A DNA stretch of 64,000 nucleotides, from contig NZ_CAKAKH010000001.1 in NCBI RefSeq assembly GCF_916618885.1, positions 372,001 to 436,000 of the forward strand, given 5' to 3'. The stretch comes from Marinilactibacillus sp. Marseille-P9653. Its GTDB lineage: Bacteria > Bacillota > Bacilli > Lactobacillales > Carnobacteriaceae_A. The translations under genes and the position numbers were made by a program. Below the pieces are notes generated by a model. The model saw only the letters and a program-made list of their open reading frames with translations, made no database searches and had not been told where the DNA came from. Below are positions 7,996 to 17,040 of the stretch, one piece after another (within the stretch, counting starts at the first letter, position 1; every line of letters starts with the position of its first letter).

Positions 7996-8967
7996 ATGAG
8001 GGAAATAGCGATTGGTATTGATTTAGGAGGAACATCAATTAAGTTTGCATTTCTAACTAGAGAAGGAGAGATTATTAAACAGTGGGCTATCCCGACTCCG
8101 GTAGATAGCGACGGAAGGCTTATCATTCCATTTATCATTAGGTCAATTAAAGAGAACATAGAGGAGTCTACTTTGTTACCAGCACAAATAGTAGCTATTG
8201 GAATGGGATCACCGGGATCAGTTAATCGTGAGAAAGGAACAGTAATCGGGGCCTTTAATTTGAATTGGATTAAAACAGTTTATGTTAAAGAGCAGATGGA
8301 AGAGGCATTTCAAATTCCATTTATTTTAGACAATGATGCAAATGTTGCAGCACTTGGAGAGCAATGGCTAGGTGCAGGCCAAAACGATCCTAACGTTGTC
8401 TTCTTAACCTTAGGGACCGGTGTTGGTGGCGGTGTAATAGTAAAAGGTGAACTGGTCCATGGGTTTCTTGATACTGCAGGAGAAATTGGACATTTAAAAG
8501 TAGAAAATGAGGGTTTCACTTGCACATGTGGGCAAGTCGGATGCTTGGAAACGGTCGCCAGTGCAACAGGTATTGTAGCTGTCGCAAAAAAAGAAGCAAG
8601 GGGTTATATGGACTCTTCTGTTTTGGCTAAGACTATTTTGGATGGACGTGTTATCACGTCCAAGTCAATTTTTGAATCAGCTAAGTTGAAGGATCCATTT
8701 GCTGAACATGTACTGAGTATAGTCGGGAGATATTTAGGCGTCGCCTGTGCTAATATTGCAAACGTTTTAAATCCTTCAACAATTATATTAGGTGGCGGAG
8801 TATCAAAAGCGGGGAATCTTCTACTAAGCTATGTGGTACCGAATTTTGAACGCAATGCTTTTCCAACGATAGCTAAGCGGACGGCTATTAAAATCGCGAC
8901 GCTAGAAAATGATGCAGGTGTTCTAGGTGCAGCCTCATTGGCCTTTGAATCAGCGGATAAAACATAA
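7996..8967 (+). CDS. ROK-family glucokinase
   Basis: A 323-residue ROK kinase that would phosphorylate intracellular glucose to glucose 6-phosphate with ATP. It shows the ATP-binding start IGIDLGGTSIKFA, the catalytic Asp in FILDNDANVAALGE, the GTGVGGGVI loop and the zinc motif CTCGQVGCLE (about 176-185). There is no N-terminal HTH, so it is an enzyme rather than a ROK repressor. It starts 11 bp after the alpha-glucosidase with an AAAGGAG site, and would capture the free glucose that enzyme releases. Confidence 0.9.
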   Translation: MREIAIGIDLGGTSIKFAFLTREGEIIKQWAIPTPVDSDGRLIIPFIIRSIKENIEESTLLPAQIVAIGMGSPGSVNREKGTVIGAFNLNWIKTVYVKEQMEEAFQIPFILDNDANVAALGEQWLGAGQNDPNVVFLTLGTGVGGGVIVKGELVHGFLDTAGEIGHLKVENEGFTCTCGQVGCLETVASATGIVAVAKKEARGYMDSSVLAKTILDGRVITSKSIFESAKLKDPFAEHVLSIVGRYLGVACANIANVLNPSTIILGGGVSKAGNLLLSYVVPNFERNAFPTIAKRTAIKIATLENDAGVLGAASLAFESADKT

Positions 8968-9010
8968 GAGAAAAATTGACAACCAATTAGTATAGACAGG
9001 AGTAACGATA

Positions 9011-11191
9011 ATGAAAAAAATGATGAATTTTGAGTTCTGGCAGAAGTTTGGAAAGGCATTAATGGGTGTCATTGCTGTTATGCCAGCTGCTGGACTAATG
9101 ATTAGTATTGGTGGATCGATTCCGCTAATCAATCAGGATCTGGAAGCGTTAGTTGCATTAGGAAGTGTTATTGAAAGTATCGGTTGGGCTATAATTGGAA
9201 ACTTACACATTTTATTTGCTTTAGCTATCGGTGGAAGTTGGGCAAAGGATAAAGCCGGAGGAGCTTTTGCTGCAGGGATCAGTTTCGTTTTGATCAACCG
9301 TATCACGGGAGCAGTTTTTGGGGTAACAAGTAATATGCTTGCTGATGAGTCTGCGGTTACTCAAACCCTTTTCGGAACAGAAATTCAAGTGGACGGATAT
9401 TTTACCTCAGTATTGGAAGCGCCCGCTTTGAATATGGGTGTATTTGTTGGAATTATTGCTGGGTTTATAGGCGCAATGGCATTCAACAAATATTACAATT
9501 ATAGAAAATTACCCGATGCTCTTTCATTCTTTAACGGAAAGCGCTTTGTACCATTTGTTGTGATTTTATGGTCACTTGTGGCAGCATTGATACTGTCAGT
9601 TTTATGGCCAGTGATTCAGGGAGGAATCAATAGTTTTGGGATATGGATTGCGGAATCACAAGATACTGCACCGATTTTAGCACCATTCCTATTTGGGACA
9701 CTTGAGCGTTTATTATTACCATTTGGTCTGCATCACATGCTGACCATTCCAATAAACTATACGCCTCTTGGCGGAACATATCAGGTATTGAGCGGTGCTC
9801 AAGAAGGGTCACTTGTCTTTGGTCAAGATCCTCTATGGCTAGCATGGGCGCGTGATTTAGTAAATCTAGAAGCTGCTGGCGATACTAGCACTTATCAATA
9901 TGCCATGGAAACATTCATTCCAGCTCGATTTAAAGTAGGGCAGATGATTGGATCCTCGGGTATACTTATGGGTTTAACTTATGCAATGTATAAAAATGTC
10001 GATAAAGACAAGCGTAAAGGGTATAAATCGATGTTTGTATCAGCTGGACTGGCAGTATTCTTAACGGGTGTAACAGAACCACTGGAGTTTATGTTCATGT
10101 TCGCAGCTATGCCATTATATGGAATTTATGCGATCATTCAAGGTGCTGCATTTGCTATGGCAGATATTGTAAATTTGAGAGTCCATTCATTTGGTAGTAT
10201 TGAATTATTGACGCGTACACCGTTAGCTTTGAAAGCAGGACTTGGACTCGACTTAATTAATTATATATGGGTAACGATTCTTTTTGCTGTTGGAACGTAT
10301 TTCCTTACTAATTTTTTAATCAAGAAATTCAATTTTTCAACACCAGGACGTAATGGTAATTATGATAATGACGTAGCAGAATCTGAGGATAGTCAAACAG
10401 TAGATGCTTCTCAACAAGTATATGATGTTATACACCTCTTAGGCGGTAAAGAAAATATTAAAGATGTTGATGCATGTATGACACGTCTACGTGTAACCGT
10501 TAAAGACACAAATAAAGTAGGCACAGAAACGCAGTGGAAAAAAGCTGGAGCTATGGGATTGGTGCACAAAGATACAGGAGTTCAGGCGATTTATGGACCT
10601 AAAGCTGATGTTTTGAAATCAGATATCAACGATGTATTAGAGTCAAATGTAGCTATTCCAACTTCTTCTATTGACCAAAATAAAACAGAAATGATAATTG
10701 AGGAGCAAGCTGAAAAACCTTTTAGCGAACAATACGCTATAGATACAGTAATTTATAGCGTAACTTCTGGTATAGTGAAGGCAATTACACAAGCACCGGA
10801 TGAGGTTTTTTCTCAAAAAATGATGGGAGACGGATATGTAGTTGAGCCTGCTTCAGGGTTAATTGTAGCTCCTGTTTCAGGAACAGTAGAAAGTATCTTT
10901 CCAACCAAGCATGCGATTGGGATCAAAACAGTAGAAGGAATCGATGTACTGATTCATATGGGTATTGATACCGTGGAGTTAAAAGGGAAATTCTTTGATA
11001 TAAAAGTTAAAGAAGGGCAAAAAATTAATACGGGAAATCTTCTAGCTGAAATGGATCTTGAACAAGTGAAAAGCGCAGGGAAAGAAACAGCAATCCTCAC
11101 TGTATTTACTAATTTAAAAGAAGACCAAACTTTTGTCTTAGAGTCAAATGGAGAAACTAATCATTCAGATCGTATTGGAATGATTCACTAA
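9011..11191 (+). CDS. malT: PTS EIICBA permease, maltose/glucose type (MalT-like)
   Basis: A 726-residue three-domain permease: EIIC membrane domain (about 1-440, with GTLERLLLPFGLHHML and GVTEPLEFMFMF), EIIB (about 470-550, with phosphorylated Cys489 in DACMTRLRV) and EIIA (about 600-715, with His649 in LIHMGIDTVELKG). It would import a glucose-containing sugar and phosphorylate it at the 6 or 6' position. The next gene encodes a MapP-like phosphatase, the arrangement described for Enterococcus faecalis malT-mapP, so maltose is the best guess. Isomaltose or a related disaccharide remains possible because the operon starts with a 1,6-type glucosidase. Confidence 0.85.
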   Translation: MKKMMNFEFWQKFGKALMGVIAVMPAAGLMISIGGSIPLINQDLEALVALGSVIESIGWAIIGNLHILFALAIGGSWAKDKAGGAFAAGISFVLINRITGAVFGVTSNMLADESAVTQTLFGTEIQVDGYFTSVLEAPALNMGVFVGIIAGFIGAMAFNKYYNYRKLPDALSFFNGKRFVPFVVILWSLVAALILSVLWPVIQGGINSFGIWIAESQDTAPILAPFLFGTLERLLLPFGLHHMLTIPINYTPLGGTYQVLSGAQEGSLVFGQDPLWLAWARDLVNLEAAGDTSTYQYAMETFIPARFKVGQMIGSSGILMGLTYAMYKNVDKDKRKGYKSMFVSAGLAVFLTGVTEPLEFMFMFAAMPLYGIYAIIQGAAFAMADIVNLRVHSFGSIELLTRTPLALKAGLGLDLINYIWVTILFAVGTYFLTNFLIKKFNFSTPGRNGNYDNDVAESEDSQTVDASQQVYDVIHLLGGKENIKDVDACMTRLRVTVKDTNKVGTETQWKKAGAMGLVHKDTGVQAIYGPKADVLKSDINDVLESNVAIPTSSIDQNKTEMIIEEQAEKPFSEQYAIDTVIYSVTSGIVKAITQAPDEVFSQKMMGDGYVVEPASGLIVAPVSGTVESIFPTKHAIGIKTVEGIDVLIHMGIDTVELKGKFFDIKVKEGQKINTGNLLAEMDLEQVKSAGKETAILTVFTNLKEDQTFVLESNGETNHSDRIGMIH

Positions 11192-11212
11192 GGAGTTTAA
11201 AGGAGTATCATA

Positions 11213-12070
11213 ATGAAGGTATTAACTTTAAATACACATTCATGGATTGAAAAACAGCCTTACGAGAAATTGAACAGTTTAGTTGAAAGTTTACTGGAAG
11301 TAGATTATGATATTATCGCACTTCAGGAAGTTAATCAGCCTATCAATGCAGAAGAAATTCAGGATGACCTCTTTATTAGACCATTGGAAGAACAATTTTC
11401 AGTTCCTATCAAAGATAACAATTTCGCTTATTTACTTGTTCAGAAGCTGCGGCAAAGAGGAATGACTTATTATTGGAGTTGGACAGCTAATCACATTGGG
11501 TACGATAAGTATGATGAAGGAGTGGCGATTCTATCTAAAAGATCATTTGAAGTAAAAGGGCATCTAATATCGAAAGCTAAAAACTATACTAGTTATCTTA
11601 CTCGGAAAGTTTTAAAAGCGCAGATTGAACAAGATAATATAAAGTGGACTGTAATATCAGGTCACTATTCATGGTGGCTTAGTGATACTGGCGAACATTT
11701 ATTTAAATATGAATGGGATAAGACACTAGCCTTGCTCGATTTTGACGAAAAAGAAAATCTGATTGTGATGGGTGACTTCAACAACGATCCTAAAGTTGCT
11801 AATGAAGGATATACGCTTATAGAAGAAACTGCTCCATTCTTAGTGGATACATTTAAGGTAGCTAACACTAAGATAGGAGAGATGACTGTGCAAAGTGCAA
11901 TTGATGGATGGCAAGATCAGCCAGATCAGAAGCGTATAGATTATATTTTTACTGGAAAAAATATTTCGGTAGATCGCTACCGAGTGGTATTTGATGGTTA
12001 TCAGGAACCAGTTGTCAGCGACCACTTTGGTGTTGAAGCTTTGATAGTCAAAGATCTTAGAAGCACATGA
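11213..12070 (+). CDS. mapP: Endonuclease/exonuclease/phosphatase-family protein, MapP-like maltose-6'-phosphate phosphatase
   Basis: A 285-residue metal-dependent phosphatase fold with the family residues in LQEVN (Glu), GDFNNDP, RIDYIF and the terminal SDHFG. It has no signal peptide, so it acts in the cytoplasm. It is 21 bp behind the MalT-like gene with an AAAGGAG site. In E. faecalis the gene in this place encodes MapP, which dephosphorylates PTS-made maltose 6'-phosphate so that maltose phosphorylase can use it; a malP gene lies 12 kb downstream here. Family is clear; the substrate rests on context. Confidence 0.78.
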   Translation: MKVLTLNTHSWIEKQPYEKLNSLVESLLEVDYDIIALQEVNQPINAEEIQDDLFIRPLEEQFSVPIKDNNFAYLLVQKLRQRGMTYYWSWTANHIGYDKYDEGVAILSKRSFEVKGHLISKAKNYTSYLTRKVLKAQIEQDNIKWTVISGHYSWWLSDTGEHLFKYEWDKTLALLDFDEKENLIVMGDFNNDPKVANEGYTLIEETAPFLVDTFKVANTKIGEMTVQSAIDGWQDQPDQKRIDYIFTGKNISVDRYRVVFDGYQEPVVSDHFGVEALIVKDLRST

Positions 12071-12096
12071 TATGATTCTAAACAAACGTTACACTT

Positions 12097-12129
12097 AGCA
12101 CTGGACTTGCTAAACATCCAGTGCTTTTG
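12097..12129 (+). terminator. Rho-independent terminator of the malT operon
   Basis: AGCACTGGA and TCCAGTGCT form a perfect 9-bp stem around an 11-base loop, followed by TTTGTG. Confidence 0.85.
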
Positions 12130-12198
12130 TGTGCTAACCAGGTATTTAAAATATTATAGTATGTGTTATTTGGTTGTCCATTTGATATAGGAGGTCTG

Positions 12199-12242
12199 TT
12201 GTAAGATATAGCAGCTAATTATAAAATATGCTAGAATTAGCT
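12199..12242 (+). promoter_or_regulatory. Promoter of the LacI-family gene with flanking inverted repeat
   Basis: TTGTAA (12199-12204), 17 bp and TAAAAT (12222-12227) form a promoter. The perfect arms AGCTAATT (12213-12220) and AATTAGCT (12235-12242) bracket the -10 box, a position suited to a repressor. A second quasi-palindrome (GGG.AAAA..TTTT.CCC, 12283-12300) lies just before the gene. Confidence 0.45.
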
Positions 12243-12316
12243 GAACGCTATAGTTGAAAACTGATTAAAGAGTATTTCATTACGGGTAAAACTTTTCCCG
12301 AACTAGTAGAAATGAG

Positions 12317-13285
12317 ATGATTCTATTGCCAACGTTAAGTGATGTGGCAAAAAAAGCCAATGTTTCTAAAATGACCGTTTCTCGAGTCATCAATCACCCT
12401 GAAAGGGTAACAGAAGAATTGAAAATCATGGTTCATGCTGCAATGAAAGAACTGAACTATAAACCGAATGTCATGGCAAAAGCATTAGCTAATAACCGTA
12501 CACAAATTATAAAACTATTGATACTGGAAGAAATGGACTATGTAGAACCTTATTATATGCAACTGCTTGTGGGCATTGCGAATGAATTAGAAAAGCATTC
12601 TTATGGACTTCAACTAGTAACAAAGCGCAATACTCAAATTGGGGATTCAGATGGATACATTGTATGTGGGATGAGAGAAACGGACTACAAATGGCTCAAC
12701 ACTCTCGATAAACCAATGGTATTGTTTGGCGAAAATACCCACGGATATGATTTTGTCGATAGCGATAATCAAAAGAGTATTGAAAAAGCAGTAGAATATG
12801 GAGTGCTTTTAAATTATGAAACCATCGTATTCATTAGTATGGATGTCAACGAACCGTTTGCGTTATCTAGAGAAAAAGGCTACCGGAACGCTATGGAAAT
12901 ATATGGTTTAAAGCAGCAAGTCGTTAAATTAGAGAATCGATCACGGTTTTCAGCGACTTTTATTAGAGAAAATTGGCAAAAATTCAACTCGAATACCTTA
13001 TTCATTTGTGCAACAGATCGATTAGCTTTAGGAATCAGTAGAGAATTGCAAGAACAAGGCGGTAATATTCCAGAAGAATATGGGATTATCGGACACGACG
13101 GTGTGTTTTTGGATCAGATTGCTTATCCATTTTTGACGACCTTGAAACAGTCACTCGACGAAATGGGTGCGGCTGCAGTACAATTAGTATTAAATAAAAT
13201 CAATGCTGGTGGACTTCCTCAAGAAAATGCGATTTTTGAGACTGAATTAAAACTAGGAGGCACCACACGGGAAACGTCCGTTTAG
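12317..13285 (+). CDS. malR: LacI/GalR-family transcriptional regulator (MalR-like)
   Basis: A 322-residue regulator with an N-terminal HTH (LSDVAKKANVSKMTVSRVIN), a hinge helix (KPNVMAKALANNRT) and a sugar-binding domain ending in the usual GGTTRE. The ATG at 12317 opens the frame, but TTG at 12326 (MPTLSDVAKKAN) would give a more typical N-terminus; neither has a strong ribosome site. It sits between two maltose operons that share operators of the LacI type (6174, 13341, 18821), so it is the obvious candidate to bind them. In Lactococcus lactis MalR is an activator. The symbol is inferred from context. Confidence 0.8.
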   Translation: MILLPTLSDVAKKANVSKMTVSRVINHPERVTEELKIMVHAAMKELNYKPNVMAKALANNRTQIIKLLILEEMDYVEPYYMQLLVGIANELEKHSYGLQLVTKRNTQIGDSDGYIVCGMRETDYKWLNTLDKPMVLFGENTHGYDFVDSDNQKSIEKAVEYGVLLNYETIVFISMDVNEPFALSREKGYRNAMEIYGLKQQVVKLENRSRFSATFIRENWQKFNSNTLFICATDRLALGISRELQEQGGNIPEEYGIIGHDGVFLDQIAYPFLTTLKQSLDEMGAAAVQLVLNKINAGGLPQENAIFETELKLGGTTRETSV

Positions 13286-13311
13286 ATGATTCAAAATATG
13301 ATGGATTCAGG

Positions 13312-13338
13312 ACCAGAGCACATGAGCTCTGGTTTTTT
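13312..13338 (+). terminator. Rho-independent terminator after the LacI-family gene
   Basis: ACCAGAGC and GCTCTGGT pair around a short loop and run into TTTTTT. Confidence 0.8.
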
Positions 13339-13340
13339 CT

Positions 13341-13393
13341 GTTATCGGTAACATTGAAGATTACCTTGTTTCTTTTAAGACAGATGCTAGAAT
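13341..13393 (+). promoter_or_regulatory. MalR-type operator and promoter of the glucosidase-neopullulanase operon
   Basis: GTTATCGGTAAC (13341-13352) is followed after exactly 13 bp by TTGTTT (13366-13371), then 16 bp and TAGAAT (13388-13393). The -35 is weak, which fits a promoter that needs an activator. Confidence 0.65.
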
Positions 13394-13426
13394 GATAATG
13401 AAACCGCTTCACAAGGAGGGATTTAA

Positions 13427-15124
13427 ATGACGAACAATCAAATAAATAGTGGAGAAGTCATTTACCAGGTGTATCCAAAAAGTTTTTTGGATACGAATCA
13501 GGATGGTATTGGGGACTTAAAAGGTATTATCCAAAAGCTTGATTACATTCAAGAGTTAGGAGTAACGACGATATGGTTGAATCCAATTTTTAGTTCTCCA
13601 CATGTGGATAATGGTTATGATGTCTCTGATTATTACACCATTGATCCACAATACGGCAGTATGGAATTAGTAGAGTTGTTAATTGAGGAGGCTCATAAAA
13701 GAGGACTCAAAATTTTATTTGATCTTGTATTGAATCACACATCTTCCAAACATAAATGGTTTCAGGAAGCATTGAAAGGACCGGACAATCCTTACCGAGA
13801 CTACTACATATGGAAGGAAGAAGAGCAAAAGGGAAAGCTACCAAACAACTGGAAATCTTTTTTTGGTGGATCTGTTTGGGAGAAAGAATCTGAGACAGGT
13901 GATTACTATTTTCATCTATTTGATAAAGAAATGCCAGACTTGAACTGGCAAAACGAATTGGTTCGTAAGGAAATGATCCAAATAGCGAAGTTCTGGCTAG
14001 AAAAAGGCATTGACGGGTATAGGCTTGATGCATTTATTCACATGGAGAAAGAGCCTGGATATCCTGATGCTCGTTATGCAGATCCTGGTCAACTGGTTAG
14101 TGCAGAAGAATTTTTTGCTAATTTACCTCAAGTAGATGACTATCTGAGAGAATTTTCTGCAAGTATTAGAGAAGATTATCCAGATGCTTATTTGCTAGGT
14201 GAGGCAGCATCCGCTGATCCAGAAAGAGCGGTCAAGTACACCTTTCCAAAAGGAGAAGCCTGTGATTCGATTGTCTCTTTTAAATATTTCCCAATGGATA
14301 CAACAAAAAAAGACGACCGATTTCCTTTGGAGAATCAAGAAGGGAAGTTAGATATCATAGCCTTCAAACAAGTTATGGATGAATGGCAGAGAAAAGTTGG
14401 AGAAGTCAGTGAGATGACCCTTTACTTAAACAATCACGATATGCAAAGAGTGGTATCCAGATTAGGAGATCCCACTGAATTCAGGGAAGAAAGTGCTAAA
14501 ACACTTGCGACGACAATGTACTTACAAAGAGGTTTACCCGTTCTTTTAAACGGTGAAGAAATCGGGATGAAGAATTTAGAATTAAAGCGTTGGGAGAATA
14601 CACGGATTGAACGAATCCATGAAGTTTACGCAACGCTTTTGGATAGAGGAGTCACTAAAGAAGAAGCGCAAACCCATTTGGGATCTATCAGTATCAATGC
14701 GAGTAGAGGAGCTATGCAGTGGTCAGACCAGATTTATGCGGGCTTTTCTACTGTAGAGCCTTGGAGTGGAGTTAATCGAGAAGCAGCATACAATGTGGCT
14801 GCTCAAGAAACGGACACAGCGAGTATTTTAACCTTTTATAAACAGCTCATTCAACTGAAAAAAACAGCTTTATTCACGCACGGATCTTACGAGATGCTTG
14901 TTTCTAAGAGTCCAATCATGGCGTACCGACGACAACTTGAAAAAGAACAAGCGATTGTCATCTCGAATTTAAGTGACGAGCCACAAGAGAGTTTGCTAGA
15001 CCTAACCGATTTCATGGAGCAAGACAGTACGTTGAGTGTCGGAAATTACCAATATAACAATGGAAAAATTGTCTTATCACCTTATGCTTCACTTGTTATT
15101 AAATCAGACTATAAAGGGAGTTAA
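13427..15124 (+). CDS. GH13 alpha-glucosidase
   Basis: A 565-residue intracellular GH13 enzyme with catalytic regions DLVLNHTS, DGYRLDAFIHM (nucleophile Asp), LLGEAASA (acid/base Glu) and YLNNHDMQRV (stabilising Asp). It would release glucose from maltose or short malto- or isomalto-oligosaccharides. An AAGGAGGG site precedes the ATG. Its stop is followed after 4 bp by the next GH13 gene, so the three genes at 13427-18804 form one operon. It is clearly diverged from the two other glucosidases in the window, hence probably has a different chain-length or linkage preference; that is inference. Confidence 0.86.
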   Translation: MTNNQINSGEVIYQVYPKSFLDTNQDGIGDLKGIIQKLDYIQELGVTTIWLNPIFSSPHVDNGYDVSDYYTIDPQYGSMELVELLIEEAHKRGLKILFDLVLNHTSSKHKWFQEALKGPDNPYRDYYIWKEEEQKGKLPNNWKSFFGGSVWEKESETGDYYFHLFDKEMPDLNWQNELVRKEMIQIAKFWLEKGIDGYRLDAFIHMEKEPGYPDARYADPGQLVSAEEFFANLPQVDDYLREFSASIREDYPDAYLLGEAASADPERAVKYTFPKGEACDSIVSFKYFPMDTTKKDDRFPLENQEGKLDIIAFKQVMDEWQRKVGEVSEMTLYLNNHDMQRVVSRLGDPTEFREESAKTLATTMYLQRGLPVLLNGEEIGMKNLELKRWENTRIERIHEVYATLLDRGVTKEEAQTHLGSISINASRGAMQWSDQIYAGFSTVEPWSGVNREAAYNVAAQETDTASILTFYKQLIQLKKTALFTHGSYEMLVSKSPIMAYRRQLEKEQAIVISNLSDEPQESLLDLTDFMEQDSTLSVGNYQYNNGKIVLSPYASLVIKSDYKGS

Positions 15125-15128
15125 TTAA

Positions 15129-17018
15129 ATGAACACAGCAGCATTGTACCACCGAACTGAAAGCGAATATGCCTACCTATACGAAAAAGATCATTTCCAC
15201 ATCCGCTTGAGAACACAAGCTGGAGATGTCGCTCATGTCGAACTATTGAGTGGAGATCCTTACACGATTGACGCGGATAAATGGTACGAAACAGGTAAGG
15301 AGATGAAAAAAATAGCCAGTACTAACTTACACGACTATTGGCTAATTGATACCCACGAACAAACTAATCGAATGTCTTATGGATTTCATGTGACCGGTCA
15401 AGACGGGATTGAAGTATTCTATTCTGATCAAGGTGTTTATCCATATGAAGAAGCTTTTTTACAAGAAGCGAGCTTTTACTTTAGAATTCCTTATATCCAT
15501 GAAATTGATGCCTTTAAAGCTCCAGAATGGGTAAAGGAAACAGTTTGGTACCAGATTTTTCCAGATCGTTTTGAAAACGGAGATGCGTCGATTAATCCCG
15601 TAGGAACATTGCCATGGGGGGATAAAGAAAATCCGTCTAGAGACGACTTTTATGGTGGAGATTTAAGAGGCATCATTAACCAATTAGATTATCTAGAAGA
15701 TCTTGGGATCAATGGGATTTATTTATGCCCAATTTTCAAAGCTTCTTCTAATCATAAATACGACACAATAGACTATTACGAAATTGATCCTGCGTTTGGA
15801 GATAAAGAAACGTTTAGAGAATTAATCAGTAAAGCTCACGAAAAAGGTATCAAAATTATGCTAGATGCAGTGTTCAACCATATGGGATGGCATTCTCCGC
15901 AGTGGCAAGATGTGCTGAAATATCAAGAGAATTCAAAATACACAGACTGGTTCTATATCCATAGTTATCCAGTACAAAATCTTGGAGAATTGACGACGGA
16001 TGAAATGGAAAATGTTGGACGAGTGAATTATGAAACCTTCGCTTTTACAGGACATATGCCGAAGCTGAATACAGCGAATCAAGAAGTTCAGGACTATTTA
16101 TTAGATATTGCAAAATATTGGATAGAAGAGTTCGATATTGATGCTTGGAGATTAGACGTGGCGAATGAAGTAGATCATTTCTTCTGGAAGAAATTTTTCA
16201 AAGAAACAACAGCGATCAAAGAAGATATTTATATTTTAGGTGAAATCTGGCATTCTTCTCAAAACTGGTTGAATGGAGATGAGTTCCACGCAGTGATGAA
16301 TTATGCCTTCAATGATAATATCGAAAATTATTTTTTGAAGAAAATCATTTCACCTTCACGTATGGTATCTGGATTGAATGCACAGATGATGTTATATAGA
16401 CAACAAACTTCTGAAGTGATGTTCAATTTGTTGGATTCACATGATACCCCTAGGTTGCTGACAAAAGCAAAAGGAGATAAGGAGCTAGTCAAATCGGCTC
16501 TATCTTTTATGTTTGCACAGTCAGGGACACCTTGTATTTATTACGGAACAGAAATTGGGCTTTATGGGGATATGGATCCTGATTGTAGAAAATGCATGGT
16601 TTGGGATGGCTCACTTCAGGATCAAGATATGCTAGAGTTTACCAAAAAATTGATTTCCTTCCGTAAAAATTATCAAAACATTCTAACTTATGGCGCAACG
16701 AATTGGCACGATGTTAGAGATGATGAGCAGTTGATCGGATTTAAACGCACTTTAGGGAATGAGTCATTAATATTCTACTTCAATCAAGACAGAGACGATG
16801 CTTTTCTAGACTCGGTTCCAGTAGAGGCAGAATTATCTTTAGAAACAGGCACAGTTCATTATGATAATCAAACAGTCCTTCATGAAAATGGCTTTGTTGT
16901 CTATTATCATTTAGACACAGAAGCTGAAAAGCGCGAGCGTATAGAGCAAAAACGCCAACGTACAAAAGAAAGAATGAAACAATTAAAAGTGTTACCTTCA
17001 CACTTGGTCAGAAATTAA
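15129..17018 (+). CDS. Neopullulanase/cyclomaltodextrinase-type GH13 enzyme (first of tandem pair)
   Basis: The 629-residue protein has an N-terminal beta domain of about 125 residues (CBM34-like), then a barrel opening with WVKETVWYQIFPDRFENGD, the hallmark of GH13_20 maltogenic amylases and cyclomaltodextrinases. Catalytic regions are DAVFNHMG, DAWRLDVANEVDH, ILGEIWHSS and NLLDSHDTPR. There is no signal peptide, so it degrades imported linear or cyclic maltodextrins inside the cell. A lysine/arginine-rich C-terminal tail follows the beta domain. It starts 4 bp after the preceding glucosidase and 22 bp before a paralogue. Confidence 0.85.
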   Translation: MNTAALYHRTESEYAYLYEKDHFHIRLRTQAGDVAHVELLSGDPYTIDADKWYETGKEMKKIASTNLHDYWLIDTHEQTNRMSYGFHVTGQDGIEVFYSDQGVYPYEEAFLQEASFYFRIPYIHEIDAFKAPEWVKETVWYQIFPDRFENGDASINPVGTLPWGDKENPSRDDFYGGDLRGIINQLDYLEDLGINGIYLCPIFKASSNHKYDTIDYYEIDPAFGDKETFRELISKAHEKGIKIMLDAVFNHMGWHSPQWQDVLKYQENSKYTDWFYIHSYPVQNLGELTTDEMENVGRVNYETFAFTGHMPKLNTANQEVQDYLLDIAKYWIEEFDIDAWRLDVANEVDHFFWKKFFKETTAIKEDIYILGEIWHSSQNWLNGDEFHAVMNYAFNDNIENYFLKKIISPSRMVSGLNAQMMLYRQQTSEVMFNLLDSHDTPRLLTKAKGDKELVKSALSFMFAQSGTPCIYYGTEIGLYGDMDPDCRKCMVWDGSLQDQDMLEFTKKLISFRKNYQNILTYGATNWHDVRDDEQLIGFKRTLGNESLIFYFNQDRDDAFLDSVPVEAELSLETGTVHYDNQTVLHENGFVVYYHLDTEAEKRERIEQKRQRTKERMKQLKVLPSHLVRN

Positions 17019-17040
17019 TTACTAGGGTAAAGGAGGAGAA

